Positions 1 through 9,227 are shown, counted from the stretch's first letter. The stretch is DNA of 64,000 bases from Chloroflexota bacterium (GCA_021786265.1 JAJYNP010000142.1:1-64000), one strand, 5' to 3'. Numbers and translations are program-made. The notes: generated from the letters alone by a model not told the origin.

Positions 1-280
1 CTTCGAGCGGCTCGCTGGTGAACGCCGACCCGTGCGCGTAGGCGATCCGCGAGGCCTGGTCGGCCATCACGCGCGCCACCGACTCGCGTCCGTGGCCGAC
101 GTTCACGACGATGGCGCCCCCGGCGGCGTCCAGGTAGCGCTTCCCGGTCGCGTCCCAGATCTCCGCGCCTTCGGCGCGGACGGCGACAGGCAGGGGACGG
201 GTCAGCACGCGCGGGAAGACGCGGCCGGGGGCGGTGGCCTCGGGCACGTGCCGGCGCGCGGTCAGTTCATCGGCGGTCAT
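1..280 (-). CDS. Class III (PLP-dependent) aminotransferase, N-terminal part
   Basis: Only the first 93 codons lie in the window; the rest continues past the left edge. The start is the ATG at 280, with GGAG five bases upstream. The translation has the usual class III N-terminus: an entry strand, then IWDATGKRYLDAAGG and VNVGHG, where the substrate and cofactor loop begins. The active-site lysine lies outside, so substrate cannot be told; family members act on omega-amino acids or use pyruvate or 2-oxoglutarate as acceptor. It lies 49 bases downstream of the enol-lactonase on the same strand and is probably its operon partner. The family is clear; the specificity is unknown. Confidence 0.8.
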   Translation of the reverse strand, partial: MTADELTARRHVPEATAPGRVFPRVLTRPLPVAVRAEGAEIWDATGKRYLDAAGGAIVVNVGHGRESVARVMADQASRIAYAHGSAFTSEPLE

Positions 281-329
281 GGAAGCTCCTGCAGAGTCGA
301 CTGGCCGGACTCGGGGTGTTGCCGTGATG

Positions 330-1151
330 CTACGAGCTGTGTCGGGGTACCGCAGATCGCGCCTGCGGGACCCCGACGGGCAGCAGGTGCGGCAGGATCA
401 GCTCCGTGACCGCGTCGGGCCGCTCGATGTTGGCCAGGTGGGCGGCGCCTTCGACGACGGCGAAGCGCGCCCCCGCGATCCCGGCGGCGATCCGCTCGCC
501 GTGCGCCGGCGGCAGGGCGACATCGCCGGCGGCCGAGATCACCAGCGTGTCGGCGCGGACACGCGGCAGCTCCGGCAGCAGGTCCATCGTGGCCAGCGCG
601 TCGCAGCACCCGGCGTACCCCTCGGCGGGCGTCGAGGCGATCATCGCGCGGAGGGTCTCGACGACGGCCGGGTGGGCCCCGGCGAAGGACGGCGTGAGCC
701 AGCGGGCGACCACGGCGTCCGCGATCGCGTCGGTGCCCTGTGCCCGGACCACGGCCGCGCGCTCCCGGTACAGGCTCGCGAGTGGGGGATCGAAATGCGC
801 CGAGGTGCAGCACAGGACGAGCCGCTCGACTCGCTCGGGCGCGTTTGCGGCGACCCACGTGCTCACCATCCCGCCGATCGAGAGCCCGCACAGGTGGGCC
901 GCCGGCACGCCGAGCCGGTCGAGCAGGGCCAGCAGGTCGCGTCCGAGAGCCTCGACCTCGTACGGCCCCGGTGGCACCGGGGACCGCCCGTGCCCGCGCA
1001 TGTCGTATCGCACGACGCGGAAATGGCGGGCAAGCGCCTGGACCTGCGGGCCCCACATCGCGAGCGTGCTGCCCAGCGAATTCGAGAGGACGAGCACGGG
1101 CGCGCCGGGAGGCCCCTCGACAACATGGTGGACGGTTGCGGCAGGTGTCAT
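330..1151 (-). CDS. pcaD: Alpha/beta hydrolase, 3-oxoadipate enol-lactonase type
   Basis: A 273-residue cytosolic alpha/beta hydrolase. The nucleophile elbow is GLSIGG with Ser91; Asp210 (SAAGD) and His238 (GAAHLANIE) complete the triad. The spacing, the HLCGLSIGGM elbow and the C-terminal HLANIERPDAV block are those of PcaD, which hydrolyses 3-oxoadipate enol-lactone in the beta-ketoadipate route for aromatic compounds. A two-subunit CoA-transferase that could take the next step lies at 10-12 kb, but the two loci are not contiguous. No other aromatic-ring enzymes are here, so another ester or lactone substrate is possible. Confidence 0.75.
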   Translation of the reverse strand: MTPAATVHHVVEGPPGAPVLVLSNSLGSTLAMWGPQVQALARHFRVVRYDMRGHGRSPVPPGPYEVEALGRDLLALLDRLGVPAAHLCGLSIGGMVSTWVAANAPERVERLVLCCTSAHFDPPLASLYRERAAVVRAQGTDAIADAVVARWLTPSFAGAHPAVVETLRAMIASTPAEGYAGCCDALATMDLLPELPRVRADTLVISAAGDVALPPAHGERIAAGIAGARFAVVEGAAHLANIERPDAVTELILPHLLPVGVPQARSAVPRHSS

Positions 1152-1298
1152 GCCTGCATCTTGCTCCAGATCGCGGCTGGGGTGGTCAGTGCCCGCCGGA
1201 GATCTCCGCGGCCGCCTGGTCGAGCACGTCGGAACCGTCCCACGAAGATCCGGCGGACGACGTCCTGACCCGGGCTCAGACCACAGCAGGGGAGGGGT

Positions 1299-2099
1299 CT
1301 ATCGAGCCTCGTCGGGCCGCTCCGCTGGCGGCCTGCGCCGGGCCTCCGGATGCCCGGGTGGCGCCGGGCGAGTGTCCTCGGGCCACTCGTTGAACACGTC
1401 CGTGAACCATCGCCCGAACCGACCGGGCGGCGGCGGGTCCGGATAGCCCTGGCAGAGGTCGTGCAGCTCGGTCCACAGTCGCCCGGTGAGCGCCTGGACC
1501 GCAGCCTGCGTCGGACGGGCCTCCGCGGTGATCGGTCGCCCGAACCTCACCCGGACCGTGCGCCCGAAACAGAGCCAGCTCGTCCCGTTGATGGCACAGG
1601 GCACGATCGGCACGCTCGAACGCAGGGCGAAGAACGCGGCCCCCTCGCTGAGCGGCAGGAGAGCCCCTTCCCCGGCATGGATCCGCCCCTCGCCCGCGAT
1701 CGCCAGCATGTTCCCGGCATCGAACACGGCCTGGACACGCCGGGTGGCGCCGAGCAGATCGTCCTTGGCCGGGCGGTACGGGACCGACGTGCCGGTCCAC
1801 CGGATGAGGCGATTCCGCCATCCGTGGTCCATGTCCTCCTCCTTCGGCCCGAAGAAGAAGACGCGCGTCCGCCAGGGCAGGACGGCGAGCAGGAGGAGCG
1901 GATCGGTCCAGCTCTGGTGGTTGAAGCACAGGAGGTACGGCCCGCGCGGGAGTCCCTTCTTTCCGTGGACGCGAAGCCGCACGTAGCCGCGCGCCACCGC
2001 GCCGATGACGAGGCGGGTCGCGATGTAGCGCGCCTGGGAGCGAAGCCCACGAGCTCGGGACAGAACACCGGGATCCGTTGCGGCCCTTGCCGGAGACAT
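1299..2099 (-). CDS. 1-acyl-sn-glycerol-3-phosphate acyltransferase family protein (PlsC-like)
   Basis: A 266-residue protein of the LPLAT/PlsC family that transfers an acyl chain to a lysophospholipid at the inner membrane face. The HX4D motif is NHQSWTD (His61, Asp66) and the second block is GEGRIH (EGR at 137-139). A pro/arg-rich tail after about residue 230 is probably disordered. Its start lies two bases after the MFS transporter stop, so the two are co-transcribed. Members of this family also acylate other lipids, so the exact acceptor is not established. Confidence 0.75.
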   Translation of the reverse strand: MSPARAATDPGVLSRARGLRSQARYIATRLVIGAVARGYVRLRVHGKKGLPRGPYLLCFNHQSWTDPLLLLAVLPWRTRVFFFGPKEEDMDHGWRNRLIRWTGTSVPYRPAKDDLLGATRRVQAVFDAGNMLAIAGEGRIHAGEGALLPLSEGAAFFALRSSVPIVPCAINGTSWLCFGRTVRVRFGRPITAEARPTQAAVQALTGRLWTELHDLCQGYPDPPPPGRFGRWFTDVFNEWPEDTRPAPPGHPEARRRPPAERPDEAR

Positions 2100-2101
2100 G
2101 G

Positions 2102-3550
2102 TCAGGCCGCGGCCCCAGCGGCGATGCGCCGGGCTGCCGCGCGCCGGCCCGACGGTTCGGGGACATGGGTCAGCGCCCAGGCCCCGACGAGGAACTCGGC
2201 GACCATGAACAGGATCATGGCGCGGTAGCCGGCGTTCGCTCCGAGCACCAGCGTGACGGCAAGCTGCACGGCGGCCGCGGCCATCACGGCCGCTCCCTGG
2301 TTGCCGGCGGTCACGACGTTGCTGATCCCCATGTAGCGGCCGGATTCGGCCTTCGGGATGATATCGGTCATGAGGGCCCAGTCGACCGACTGGAAGGCGC
2401 CCAGGCAGATGCCCACCGGCACGACGAGGAGCACCATCATCCAGTACTCACCGGCGGCCGCGATCCCCAGCGTGCCCGCGATCCCCAGCGCGAGGCCGGC
2501 ATAGATGACCGGCTTCCGACCGACACGCGTCGAGAGCATGCCGGCCGGGAGCGTGGCGATCGCCGCCGAGACACCGAGCGCGAGCATGACGGGCAACATT
2601 CGTGACTCCGCGTCCTCGGTGGGGAAGCCCAGGGCGTTGACGAGAAAGAGCACGCCCATGTTGGCCAGGGTGCTCCCGCCCATGAGGATGAAGAGCCGGC
2701 TCGCCAGCAGCCAGACGTAGGACCGCTCGCGGAGGAGGTCGGTGCCCCAGGCCGCGCGCGCCCGCTGGCGGAGTGTCAGGTTGGTCGGCGGGCCCGGGCT
2801 GTCGGGCACCCAGATGGCCGTGACGAGCATGGTCGTCACTTCGACCAGCCCGACGGTGATGAACACGCCAGAATCCCAGTGGAGCAGGCGCACGAACAGG
2901 ACCGCCACTCCGGCACCGCCGAGGTTCCCCACCAGGGAGGCGAGGCCCATCAATCCGGAGGCCACGCCAACCTGCGGCGAGGGGACGAGGTCCGGGAGGT
3001 AGCCCTGGAACGGCCCCTGTGCGAAGTTGCTGCTGAACTGCAGGAGGAGCACCGCGACGAGGAACGCCGGGTAGCTGGGCACCGAGAAGGCCCAGGCGGC
3101 AACCGCAAGGAAGACCAGGTCGAAGGCCGTCCCGACCATGATGTACGGCTTCCGCCGTCCGAGCCTGGTGCGCGTGTGGTCGCTGATGGCCCCCATCGTC
3201 GGCTGCAGGACCATCGGGACGACGACGGTGACGGCCGTCAGCCCTGCGACCGCCGTCCCGGCAAGGGGGCTGGTGGCTCCCAGGACCCGATGTACGAGTT
3301 CCGGGTACAGGATCGCCCCGAACGCGCCCCAGAGCCCCGTGAGCGCCAGCCAGTAGGCCGTGACGGCGAACAGGCTCCACCAGCTGAGGAACCTGGTGGG
3401 GCGGCCGAACTCATCGCGGGCGGGGTCGCAGGCCCCGTCGCAGGCCCCGTCGCGGGATGCGTCGCGACTGCCGGCCATCTCGGGTGAAGACGGCGCGGTC
3501 AGCCGCCCTTCACGCTCGGCCACGGACCGCTCGACCGGCTCGATGTTCAT
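2102..3550 (-). CDS. MFS transporter (GPH/sugar-transporter-like)
   Basis: A 482-residue integral membrane protein with about twelve hydrophobic segments after a charged N-terminal tail of roughly 50 residues. The loop between helices 2 and 3, GAISDHTRTRLGRRKPY, is the MFS signature in the form typical of GPH/SLC45-like sugar transporters, and a second copy in the C-terminal half reads STRVGRKPV. The N-terminal tail holds a short run of repeated DA/CD residues encoded by near-repeats around 3421-3470. First gene of the plsC-pcaD-aminotransferase run. Substrate unknown. Confidence 0.8.
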   Translation of the reverse strand: MNIEPVERSVAEREGRLTAPSSPEMAGSRDASRDGACDGACDPARDEFGRPTRFLSWWSLFAVTAYWLALTGLWGAFGAILYPELVHRVLGATSPLAGTAVAGLTAVTVVVPMVLQPTMGAISDHTRTRLGRRKPYIMVGTAFDLVFLAVAAWAFSVPSYPAFLVAVLLLQFSSNFAQGPFQGYLPDLVPSPQVGVASGLMGLASLVGNLGGAGVAVLFVRLLHWDSGVFITVGLVEVTTMLVTAIWVPDSPGPPTNLTLRQRARAAWGTDLLRERSYVWLLASRLFILMGGSTLANMGVLFLVNALGFPTEDAESRMLPVMLALGVSAAIATLPAGMLSTRVGRKPVIYAGLALGIAGTLGIAAAGEYWMMVLLVVPVGICLGAFQSVDWALMTDIIPKAESGRYMGISNVVTAGNQGAAVMAAAAVQLAVTLVLGANAGYRAMILFMVAEFLVGAWALTHVPEPSGRRAAARRIAAGAAA

Positions 3551-3803
3551 GGGTGCCCCACCCGATCGCGGCGGACCGGCGATCCCTCCGGTCGCCCGTC
3601 ACGTCACGGCGCTCGGCGCCATCCTACCCGCGGAGCCCAGGGCCGGATGGCGGCGGCGACGCGGCCGGGCGCCGTCACCCGTGCCGGATCAGGTGAGCAG
3701 GTCCGTCATGACCTCGCAGTAGAGCGTCCAGCCGCTGTCGTAGTCCGGCATCGTGCCGGCCTCCCGGACCAGCTCGTTCTCCGGGGTCGCCCGAGGTCCG
3801 CCA

Positions 3804-4313
3804 TCATCGGTAGAAGATGACGGTGAACTGGCCGGAGTTGTCGCCGTAGGTGTTGGCGTAGTCGTTGACGGTCAGCCACAACTCGCCGCTAAGCCCATCG
3901 GGGATCACGAGCAGGGAAGTGTCTCCGACGACGAACGACGTCTCCCCGACCCGACCGATCAGCGTGCCGAACCACGCGTCGTCATAGGCGCACGGCCCGA
4001 GATCGGAGCCGGGCGGCCGCGTTGCCGACCCGCAGGTATACCCCCACCAGGGCTGGCCGGCGGGCCCGCTACCGCTGATGAGCCCTCCGGGCATGAAGAA
4101 CTGGGGTGGGAACGCAGTCATCACGAACCCGGTGGTGCGCACCGGCAGCTCCTGCCCGCCGCTGACGACGATCCCGGTGGGCACCCAGCCGGCCGCGCCG
4201 GGAACCTGGACCACCGTGGACCCCTTGGATGCCAACGCCGTTGTCGGCCCAAGCGCCAACAGGGCGAGCAAGCCCGTGGCGACGATCCACCCTGCCCTGG
4301 ATGGACGCATCAT
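3804..4313 (-). CDS. Secreted protein with PA-IL (LecA)-like galactose-binding fold
   Basis: A 169-residue protein with a clear Sec signal peptide (RPSRAGW, hydrophobic GLLALLAL, cleavage near ALAS). The mature part ends with IGRVGETSFVVG, then GELWLTVNDYANTYGDNSGQFTV; this pairing of a LIGRIG-like strand with a W/YLxVND...DNSGxF end is what PA-IL-like lectin domains show, where the acidic/Asn loop binds calcium and sugar. Two cysteines (YTCG, GPCAYD) may form a disulfide. The role is probably extracellular carbohydrate binding; ligand unknown. Its upstream region is duplicated in front of the gene at 9333-9740. Confidence 0.6.
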   Translation of the reverse strand: MMRPSRAGWIVATGLLALLALGPTTALASKGSTVVQVPGAAGWVPTGIVVSGGQELPVRTTGFVMTAFPPQFFMPGGLISGSGPAGQPWWGYTCGSATRPPGSDLGPCAYDDAWFGTLIGRVGETSFVVGDTSLLVIPDGLSGELWLTVNDYANTYGDNSGQFTVIFYR

Positions 4314-4334
4314 GACCCTCCCGGGACGCTCCCC

Positions 4335-4455
4335 GCGGGTCGGTCCCGCCAGTGGCTCGGCGCGGTCGAGGCGGCCTGAGCATAGCCGCGCGTCAACGCC
4401 CCCCGCGTGCCCCGTCAGCCTTCGCCGCGTTGACCACAGCGCAAGTGCCGAACGA
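4335..4455 (-). repeat. Duplicated upstream leader, copy A
   Basis: About 120 bases that recur at 9761-9892. The core is identical over more than 30 bases (4351-4382 against 9776-9808) and the flanks agree in scattered blocks. The near edge is 22 bases upstream of the lectin-gene ATG; copy B is 21 bases upstream of the SnoaL-like ATG, in the same orientation. Conserved position relative to two unrelated start codons suggests a shared promoter or leader rather than a random repeat. It holds no ORF of note. Confidence 0.75.
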
Positions 4456-4703
4456 CAGGAAGATCAAGCGTTCGAGCAATCGAGCAGGTCGATTACAGGC
4501 GGGTCAGCTCCGAGGGGATGCCGCAGATCGCCGAGCCTCACCAGAGCCACACTCGCGGACGCCGCGCTGAAGTTGTCGCTGACAGGATGTCCGGCACTGG
4601 CGACGCGACGAGCGGGGCGCATGCTGAGCGCACGCCGCGAGGCGCCACTAACCGCCCGAGACCGTCAGAGCCAGGGCCCCACCCGGCGTCACTTGACGAG
4701 TGC

Positions 4704-5948
4704 ATGGCAATGCACAGGCTGACTTGTCTGATCCTGCTGTTCGCTCTCGGCGTGAGCGCATGCTCCGCGACCCCGTCAAGCGTGCCGAGCGCCGGCGCGG
4801 GCACCCCGACTCCGTCGACGCAGGCTCGCTCGGCCCCACCGTCTCCAACACCCGCGGTGACGGCCTCGTTCGACCCGGCCCTCGCATCCAGGCTGCAGGC
4901 GGAGCTCGACGATTGGGTGCTGACCCTGCACTACCCGGCCCTTGCAGCCGCCGTCATCCTGCCTGACGGCAGCTCCTGGTCCGGGGCCGCCGGGAAGGCC
5001 GACATCGCGAGCGACACGCCTGCGACGCCGGACACGTCGTTCGCGATCGCCAGCATCACGAAAACCTTCATGGCGGCCCTCATGCTCGAGCTCGCCCATG
5101 ACGGTGTCCTGAGCCTCGACGATCCGATCGTGAAGTGGCTCCCGCAACTCAACGGCGACGCTCGCTTCGTCGCGGACCGCGTCACCGTCCGGCAGCTCCT
5201 GGATCACACCAGCGGGATCGCCGACTACCTCGCGAACCCCGGATTCGACGCGGCGTTCTCGAGGGATCCGAGGCGCCGCTGGACGCCCGATGAGCTGATC
5301 TCGTATGTTGGCTCCCCCACGTTCGCCCCGGGAACCGACTGGGCGTACTCCAACACCAACTACATCCTCGCGGGCATGGTCATCGAGCGGGCGACTGGAT
5401 CGACCGTGGCGTCCCTGCTGCGCCGACGCGTCCTGACCCCGCTCGGGCTCGAGCGGACCGTCCTCCAGCCGCAGGAACATCCCATCAGCCCGACCGCCCA
5501 CGGGTACTCCGCGCAGTTGCCGGATGGAACGCCGGACAAGCCCCTCGATCCATGGGACGGGAGCGGCCTTACGCCGAGCGGACCTTTCGCAAGCGCGGCC
5601 TGGACGGCCGGCGGGATTGCCTCCACGGCACCGGAGCTCGCCCGATGGGCCGCGGCCCTCTACGGGGGCCGAGTGCTCGATCCGGCCTCGCTTCGGGAGA
5701 TGCTCGACTTCGAGCGGACCGTCAACCTGCCCGCGGGCGGCACCTACGGCCTGGGGGTCATGCGGTGGCTCGGGCGTGGGGGGTTGGCCATTGGCCACGC
5801 GGGTGGACAGGTCGGCTTCCAGAGCCTGATGTGGTACCTGACCGGCCAACGTGCGACCCTGGTCATCCTGACGAACACCGACGCTCAGCCGCTCGATCCC
5901 GTGTCCCAGGCGCTCCAGGGCATCGTGCTGGAGCATCTCGGCGCCTGA
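4704..5948 (+). CDS. Serine hydrolase lipoprotein, class C beta-lactamase family
   Basis: Starting at the ATG at 4704 (or 4710) gives a lipoprotein signal ending in GVSAC, with Cys20 as the lipidated residue; a reading frame open further upstream gives only an implausible Arg/Pro-rich extension. A Ser/Thr/Pro-rich tether (residues 21-55) leads to a serine beta-lactamase-like domain: S117-I-T-K120, Y215-S-N217 and H365-A-G367 in HAGG. Such exported enzymes are D-aminopeptidases, esterases or DD-peptidase-like proteins more often than true beta-lactamases. It is 414 residues, a normal length. Substrate unknown. Confidence 0.8.
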   Translation: MAMHRLTCLILLFALGVSACSATPSSVPSAGAGTPTPSTQARSAPPSPTPAVTASFDPALASRLQAELDDWVLTLHYPALAAAVILPDGSSWSGAAGKADIASDTPATPDTSFAIASITKTFMAALMLELAHDGVLSLDDPIVKWLPQLNGDARFVADRVTVRQLLDHTSGIADYLANPGFDAAFSRDPRRRWTPDELISYVGSPTFAPGTDWAYSNTNYILAGMVIERATGSTVASLLRRRVLTPLGLERTVLQPQEHPISPTAHGYSAQLPDGTPDKPLDPWDGSGLTPSGPFASAAWTAGGIASTAPELARWAAALYGGRVLDPASLREMLDFERTVNLPAGGTYGLGVMRWLGRGGLAIGHAGGQVGFQSLMWYLTGQRATLVILTNTDAQPLDPVSQALQGIVLEHLGA

Positions 5949-6095
5949 CCCCTTGTCGGCTGCCGCTGCCGGGGGCCTTGTTCGCTGGCAGCGCAGAGGT
6001 AATCTCTCACCGAGCGAGGGCGGTCGCTCGCTGACGCGGGGCGCGGATCATGGCGCACCGCGGGCCCTGAAACACGGCCGGGAAACGAGCAGGTC

Positions 6096-7928
6096 ATGTC
6101 GCTGCTCCATCGGGAAGCGCAGGCGCAACAGCTGGCGGGCGAGAATGCCCGCGCCGCGACGCCGGTCGCGCCTGCCGCGACGTCGGTCACACCGGTCGCG
6201 CCTGCCGCCCCGCCGAGGCTGGCTCCGGGGGTTTCGGGTCGAGAGCAGGTGCTGCTCGACCTCAGGCTTCGCCTCCAGGACGAGGTCATCGGCGCCTTCG
6301 ACTCGTTGCTCGACGTCTCCGATGCGGCCGACCTCCGCGGCAGGGTCGCGGCGCTCGTCGAGCGGGTCATCGGCCTGCACCAGATCGGTGTGACGCGGGA
6401 CGAACGGCTTCGCCTGATCGATGAGCTGATCAACGAGATCACTGGGCTTGGGCCGCTCGAGCCGCTCCTTCGCGACGAGACGATCACCGAGATCATGGTC
6501 AACGGGCCGAAGCAGATCTACGTCGAGCGGCGCGGCAAGATCCAGCGCATCGATAGCGCGTTCATGAGCGACGAGCACGTGCTGCGAATCGTCGACCGGA
6601 TCATCGCCCCGTTGGGACGGCGCATCGACGAGTCGAGCCCCAGGGTGGACGCTCGCCTTCCCGACGGCTCGCGCGTCAACGTGATCATCGAACCGCTCTC
6701 GCTGGTTGGGCCGGTGATCACCATCCGCAAGTTCGCCGCCAGGCCCTTCACCGTCGACGACCTCATCGGCTTCGGTACGGCAACGGCCGAGATGTTCGAC
6801 TTCCTCAAGGCGTGCGTCGAGGCCCGTCTCAACATCTTCGTGTCGGGCGGCACGGGCTCGGGCAAGACCACGTTCCTCAACGTCCTGTCGTCGTTCATCC
6901 CGAACGACGAGCGGATCATCACGGTCGAGGACGCGGCTGAGCTGCAGCTGCGCCAGGACCACGTGGTCACGCTGGAGGCGCGGCCGCCGAACCTCGAGGG
7001 CGAAGGCGAGATCACGATCCGCGACCTGATGCGCAACGCCCTGCACATGCGGCCCGACCGGATCATCGTCGGCGAGTGCCGCTCGGGCGAGGCCCTGGAC
7101 ATGCTCCAGGCCATGAACTCGGGCCAGGACGGCTCGCTATCGACCGGCCACGCGAACACCCCGCCGGACATGCTCCGCCGTCTCGAGACGATGGTGCTCA
7201 TGACCGGTTATGAGCTGCCGCTGCGGGCGATCCGTGAGCAGATCGCCTCCGCCGTCGACGTGATCGTCCATACCGCCCGCCTCAAGGACGGCTCCCGCAA
7301 GGTCGTCAACATCACCGAGGTCTACGGGCTCGAAGACGACCAGATCCTCACCCAGGACGTCTTCGCCTTCGAGCAGACCGGTGTCCGGGAGGGAAAGATC
7401 GAGGGGCGACTCGCCCCGACCGGGATTCGGCCCACGTTCATGCGGAGGTTCAAGGCCAGCGGGATCACGCTGCCGCCCGGAGAGTACGGTATCCCCGCCG
7501 AAGATCCCGCGCGACCAGGGCCGCCCGGGAAGGGAAGATGGGGCCCCGGAGAGACGCATCAGTCGCCCGATCCATCCCGACCCGCCGTCGGTACCGGCCG
7601 GGTGGTCACGGCCGGAGGCATGGTTTACGTCTCGTCGATGGGGCCTGTCGATCCCGATACCGGTCAGGTCGTCAGCGGAGAGATCAAGGAACAGACGCGC
7701 CAATGCCTGCGCAACCTGAAAGCGAGGCTCGAAGCCGCGGGAAGCTCGCTCGACAGGGTTGTCTGGGCGAACTGGTCGTTGCGCGAACCGGCGGAGTTCG
7801 ACATCTTCAACGAGGAATGGGCGCGCTGGTTTCCGGGCGACGCGCCGATTGGCCAGGGTACCCTGATGCCCCCGTTGCAGCGCCGCGCCGGTTTCCGGGT
7901 ATCGATCGGGGTGATCGCCGAGGCGTAG
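6096..7928 (+). CDS. CpaF-type secretion ATPase fused to a C-terminal RidA-family domain
   Basis: A 610-residue reading frame with two unrelated domains. Residues about 45-465 are a CpaF/TadA ATPase, which powers assembly of Flp/Tad pili or related machines: Walker A GGTGSGKT at 251-258, acidic ITVEDAAEL at 275-283, Walker B-like RIIVGECRSGEA at 322-332, and STGHAN at 349-354. After the usual CpaF ending (FMRRFKASGITLPP) comes a Gly/Pro-rich linker of about 35 residues. Residues about 500-610 then match the RidA/YjgF/UK114 fold (RVVTAGGMVYVSSMGPVDP, PPLQRRAGFRVSIGVIAEA). No tadB or tadC follows, as would normally be the case. No separate start would yield a complete RidA domain. A genuine chimera, an ancient deletion junction or an indel or assembly error are all possible. 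Confidence 0.7.
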   Translation: MSLLHREAQAQQLAGENARAATPVAPAATSVTPVAPAAPPRLAPGVSGREQVLLDLRLRLQDEVIGAFDSLLDVSDAADLRGRVAALVERVIGLHQIGVTRDERLRLIDELINEITGLGPLEPLLRDETITEIMVNGPKQIYVERRGKIQRIDSAFMSDEHVLRIVDRIIAPLGRRIDESSPRVDARLPDGSRVNVIIEPLSLVGPVITIRKFAARPFTVDDLIGFGTATAEMFDFLKACVEARLNIFVSGGTGSGKTTFLNVLSSFIPNDERIITVEDAAELQLRQDHVVTLEARPPNLEGEGEITIRDLMRNALHMRPDRIIVGECRSGEALDMLQAMNSGQDGSLSTGHANTPPDMLRRLETMVLMTGYELPLRAIREQIASAVDVIVHTARLKDGSRKVVNITEVYGLEDDQILTQDVFAFEQTGVREGKIEGRLAPTGIRPTFMRRFKASGITLPPGEYGIPAEDPARPGPPGKGRWGPGETHQSPDPSRPAVGTGRVVTAGGMVYVSSMGPVDPDTGQVVSGEIKEQTRQCLRNLKARLEAAGSSLDRVVWANWSLREPAEFDIFNEEWARWFPGDAPIGQGTLMPPLQRRAGFRVSIGVIAEA

Positions 7929-8474
7929 GAGAGCGGCCCTCAAGGCGTCGCTTCGCAGGCTCACCCGCGGGGCGATCAGTCCGGGACGACCGCGGGTCGC
8001 CCCGGACCAGTGCAAGGGAGGGGCTTCTCCTCGCGACGGTCCTCGCCCACCGCTCGCGCGTAGAGATGCCCCACTCAGCCCCCTCGCCCTGGCCGTCGAG
8101 GCCAGGCGCGCGGGACCGGAGCCGATCGCGTTGCAGGCGTAGTTGTTCACCGGCGTGACGCACCTGACGAGGTAGAGGGTGCGGGTCATCACGACCGTCC
8201 GCGTCTCACCTGCGTTCGCCGCCTCCGGCGACATGTCCCCGGCCTCGGCTCTTGTCGGGATGAGCCTTCGCGGCACCAGAGGGGGCCGATGGAGACGGCG
8301 GAATCATCGAGAACCGTTGCTGCGCAAGGGAGGTTTCACTCAGCGCTCGGCATGCCCTTCCGCCGGCTCGCACCGGAGCACGGCACCGGGATCGCCCATC
8401 AGGCACGTCACCAGATGCGGTGACGACCGCGGGAGATCCCGGCGGGATTTCGCTGATCGGCACGACGGGCTGAT
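7929..8474. other. Long stretch without a convincing gene
   Basis: About 545 bases between the CpaF-RidA stop and the next minus-strand gene. Reading frames stay open here on both strands, but none shows a family pattern, a plausible ribosome site or codon bias like the neighbours. On the minus strand near 8110-8220 a short piece, ACNAIGSGPA, recalls the end of a fibronectin III repeat; it is too short and isolated to call a relic. I see nothing else. Confidence 0.5.
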
Positions 8475-8801
8475 CTAGCGCTCGAACCAGGTCGCCCGCT
8501 GCCGATCGGACCAGACGGAAGTGGCGAAGGTGCCCGGCTGCGCGGCGGCGAAGATCGGCGCCCAGACCTCATCGCAGGCAGGCGTGTCCGGGTCGCCCTC
8601 CAGCGCGGTCAGGCTCTCGTATTCCAGGTGGCACAGGTACGCGCGCCACGGCCGTGACCCCCACACCTGGCGGTAGGTCCGGAAGCTCCTTGCCGTTGGG
8701 TGGACCGTGCGCACGTGCTCGGCCAGCGCCGCGATCGCCTGTTCGCAGCCTGCCGTGTCAAGCTCATTCACGCTCCACTGCATGACCTGGTAGACGCCCA
8801 C
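8475..8801 (-). CDS. Conserved small protein, probably a dimeric alpha+beta barrel
   Basis: A 108-residue soluble protein with no signal peptide. Order of elements looks like beta (YQVMQWSVN), helix (CEQAIAALAEHVRTVHP), beta (FRTYRQVWGS), beta (AYLCHLEYESL) and a C-terminal helix, as in ferredoxin-like dimeric barrels (ABM/NIPSNAP-type proteins). No catalytic motif is visible. It heads a run of three small minus-strand genes read from 9740 to 8475. Function unknown. Confidence 0.55.
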   Translation of the reverse strand: MGVYQVMQWSVNELDTAGCEQAIAALAEHVRTVHPTARSFRTYRQVWGSRPWRAYLCHLEYESLTALEGDPDTPACDEVWAPIFAAAQPGTFATSVWSDRQRATWFER

Positions 8802-8837
8802 GCGGTCACCTCATCGATACATCGGCTGCGCCGGGAG

Positions 8838-9227
8838 CTACGACGCCGGCGGCAGCGGGATGGAATGGACGAGGACGAGCCTCCAGGTGCCGCCCTCGCG
8901 ACGCCAGATCAGCGTCGTGGGCGCCTCGATGTCGCAGCGGGTCCCGTCGAACACGTAGCTCTGGCGCAGGATCATGGTCTCGATCTCGACGTCGCCCCAG
9001 CGGCGCACCGCGACGTCCTCGATGGTCGAATGGATGTCTTCCATGCGTGGCAGGTTGTCGGTGATGTACGCCTCCAGCGCCGGGCGCCCGCGCAGCCAGC
9101 CGCGCGTCATCTCGTCGGCGCCCTGCGGGTCGTCGGACCACATTGCGCGCAGGGCCGCCTCGTCCTTGGCGTCGAGCGAACGGAAGAGCTCGCTCGCCCG
9201 CGTCGCCACGAAGTCCACGGTTGTCAT
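8838..9227 (-). CDS. NTF2-like / SnoaL-like domain protein
   Basis: A 129-residue NTF2-like protein. The ATG at 9227 has GGAGGT six bases upstream and is preferred over an in-frame start at 9245. The pattern is N-terminal helix with ASELFRSLDAKDEAAL, then AMWSDDP, GRPALEAYI, and four strands ending TTLIWRREGGTWRLVLVH, the usual cone-fold ending in which a Trp-Arg strand closes the pocket. Members include ketosteroid isomerase-like enzymes and DUF4440-type proteins. It lies downstream of the related gene at 9333. Substrate unknown. Confidence 0.75.
   Translation of the reverse strand: MTTVDFVATRASELFRSLDAKDEAALRAMWSDDPQGADEMTRGWLRGRPALEAYITDNLPRMEDIHSTIEDVAVRRWGDVEIETMILRQSYVFDGTRCDIEAPTTLIWRREGGTWRLVLVHSIPLPPAS

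Noticed and set aside
1190..1275. Minus-strand 28-codon open piece reading SSWDGSDVLDQAAAEISGGH between plsC-like and pcaD genes
   Set aside because: A stop precedes it closely and no start or family match exists; possibly the remnant of a deleted gene, but unsupported.
3689..3805. Short minus-strand coding-like stretch ending MPDYDSGWTLYCEVMTDLLT
   Set aside because: It reads like a protein end, but only about 38 codons are open before the frame enters the lectin-like gene. Too short to distinguish from chance; it could be a gene relic.
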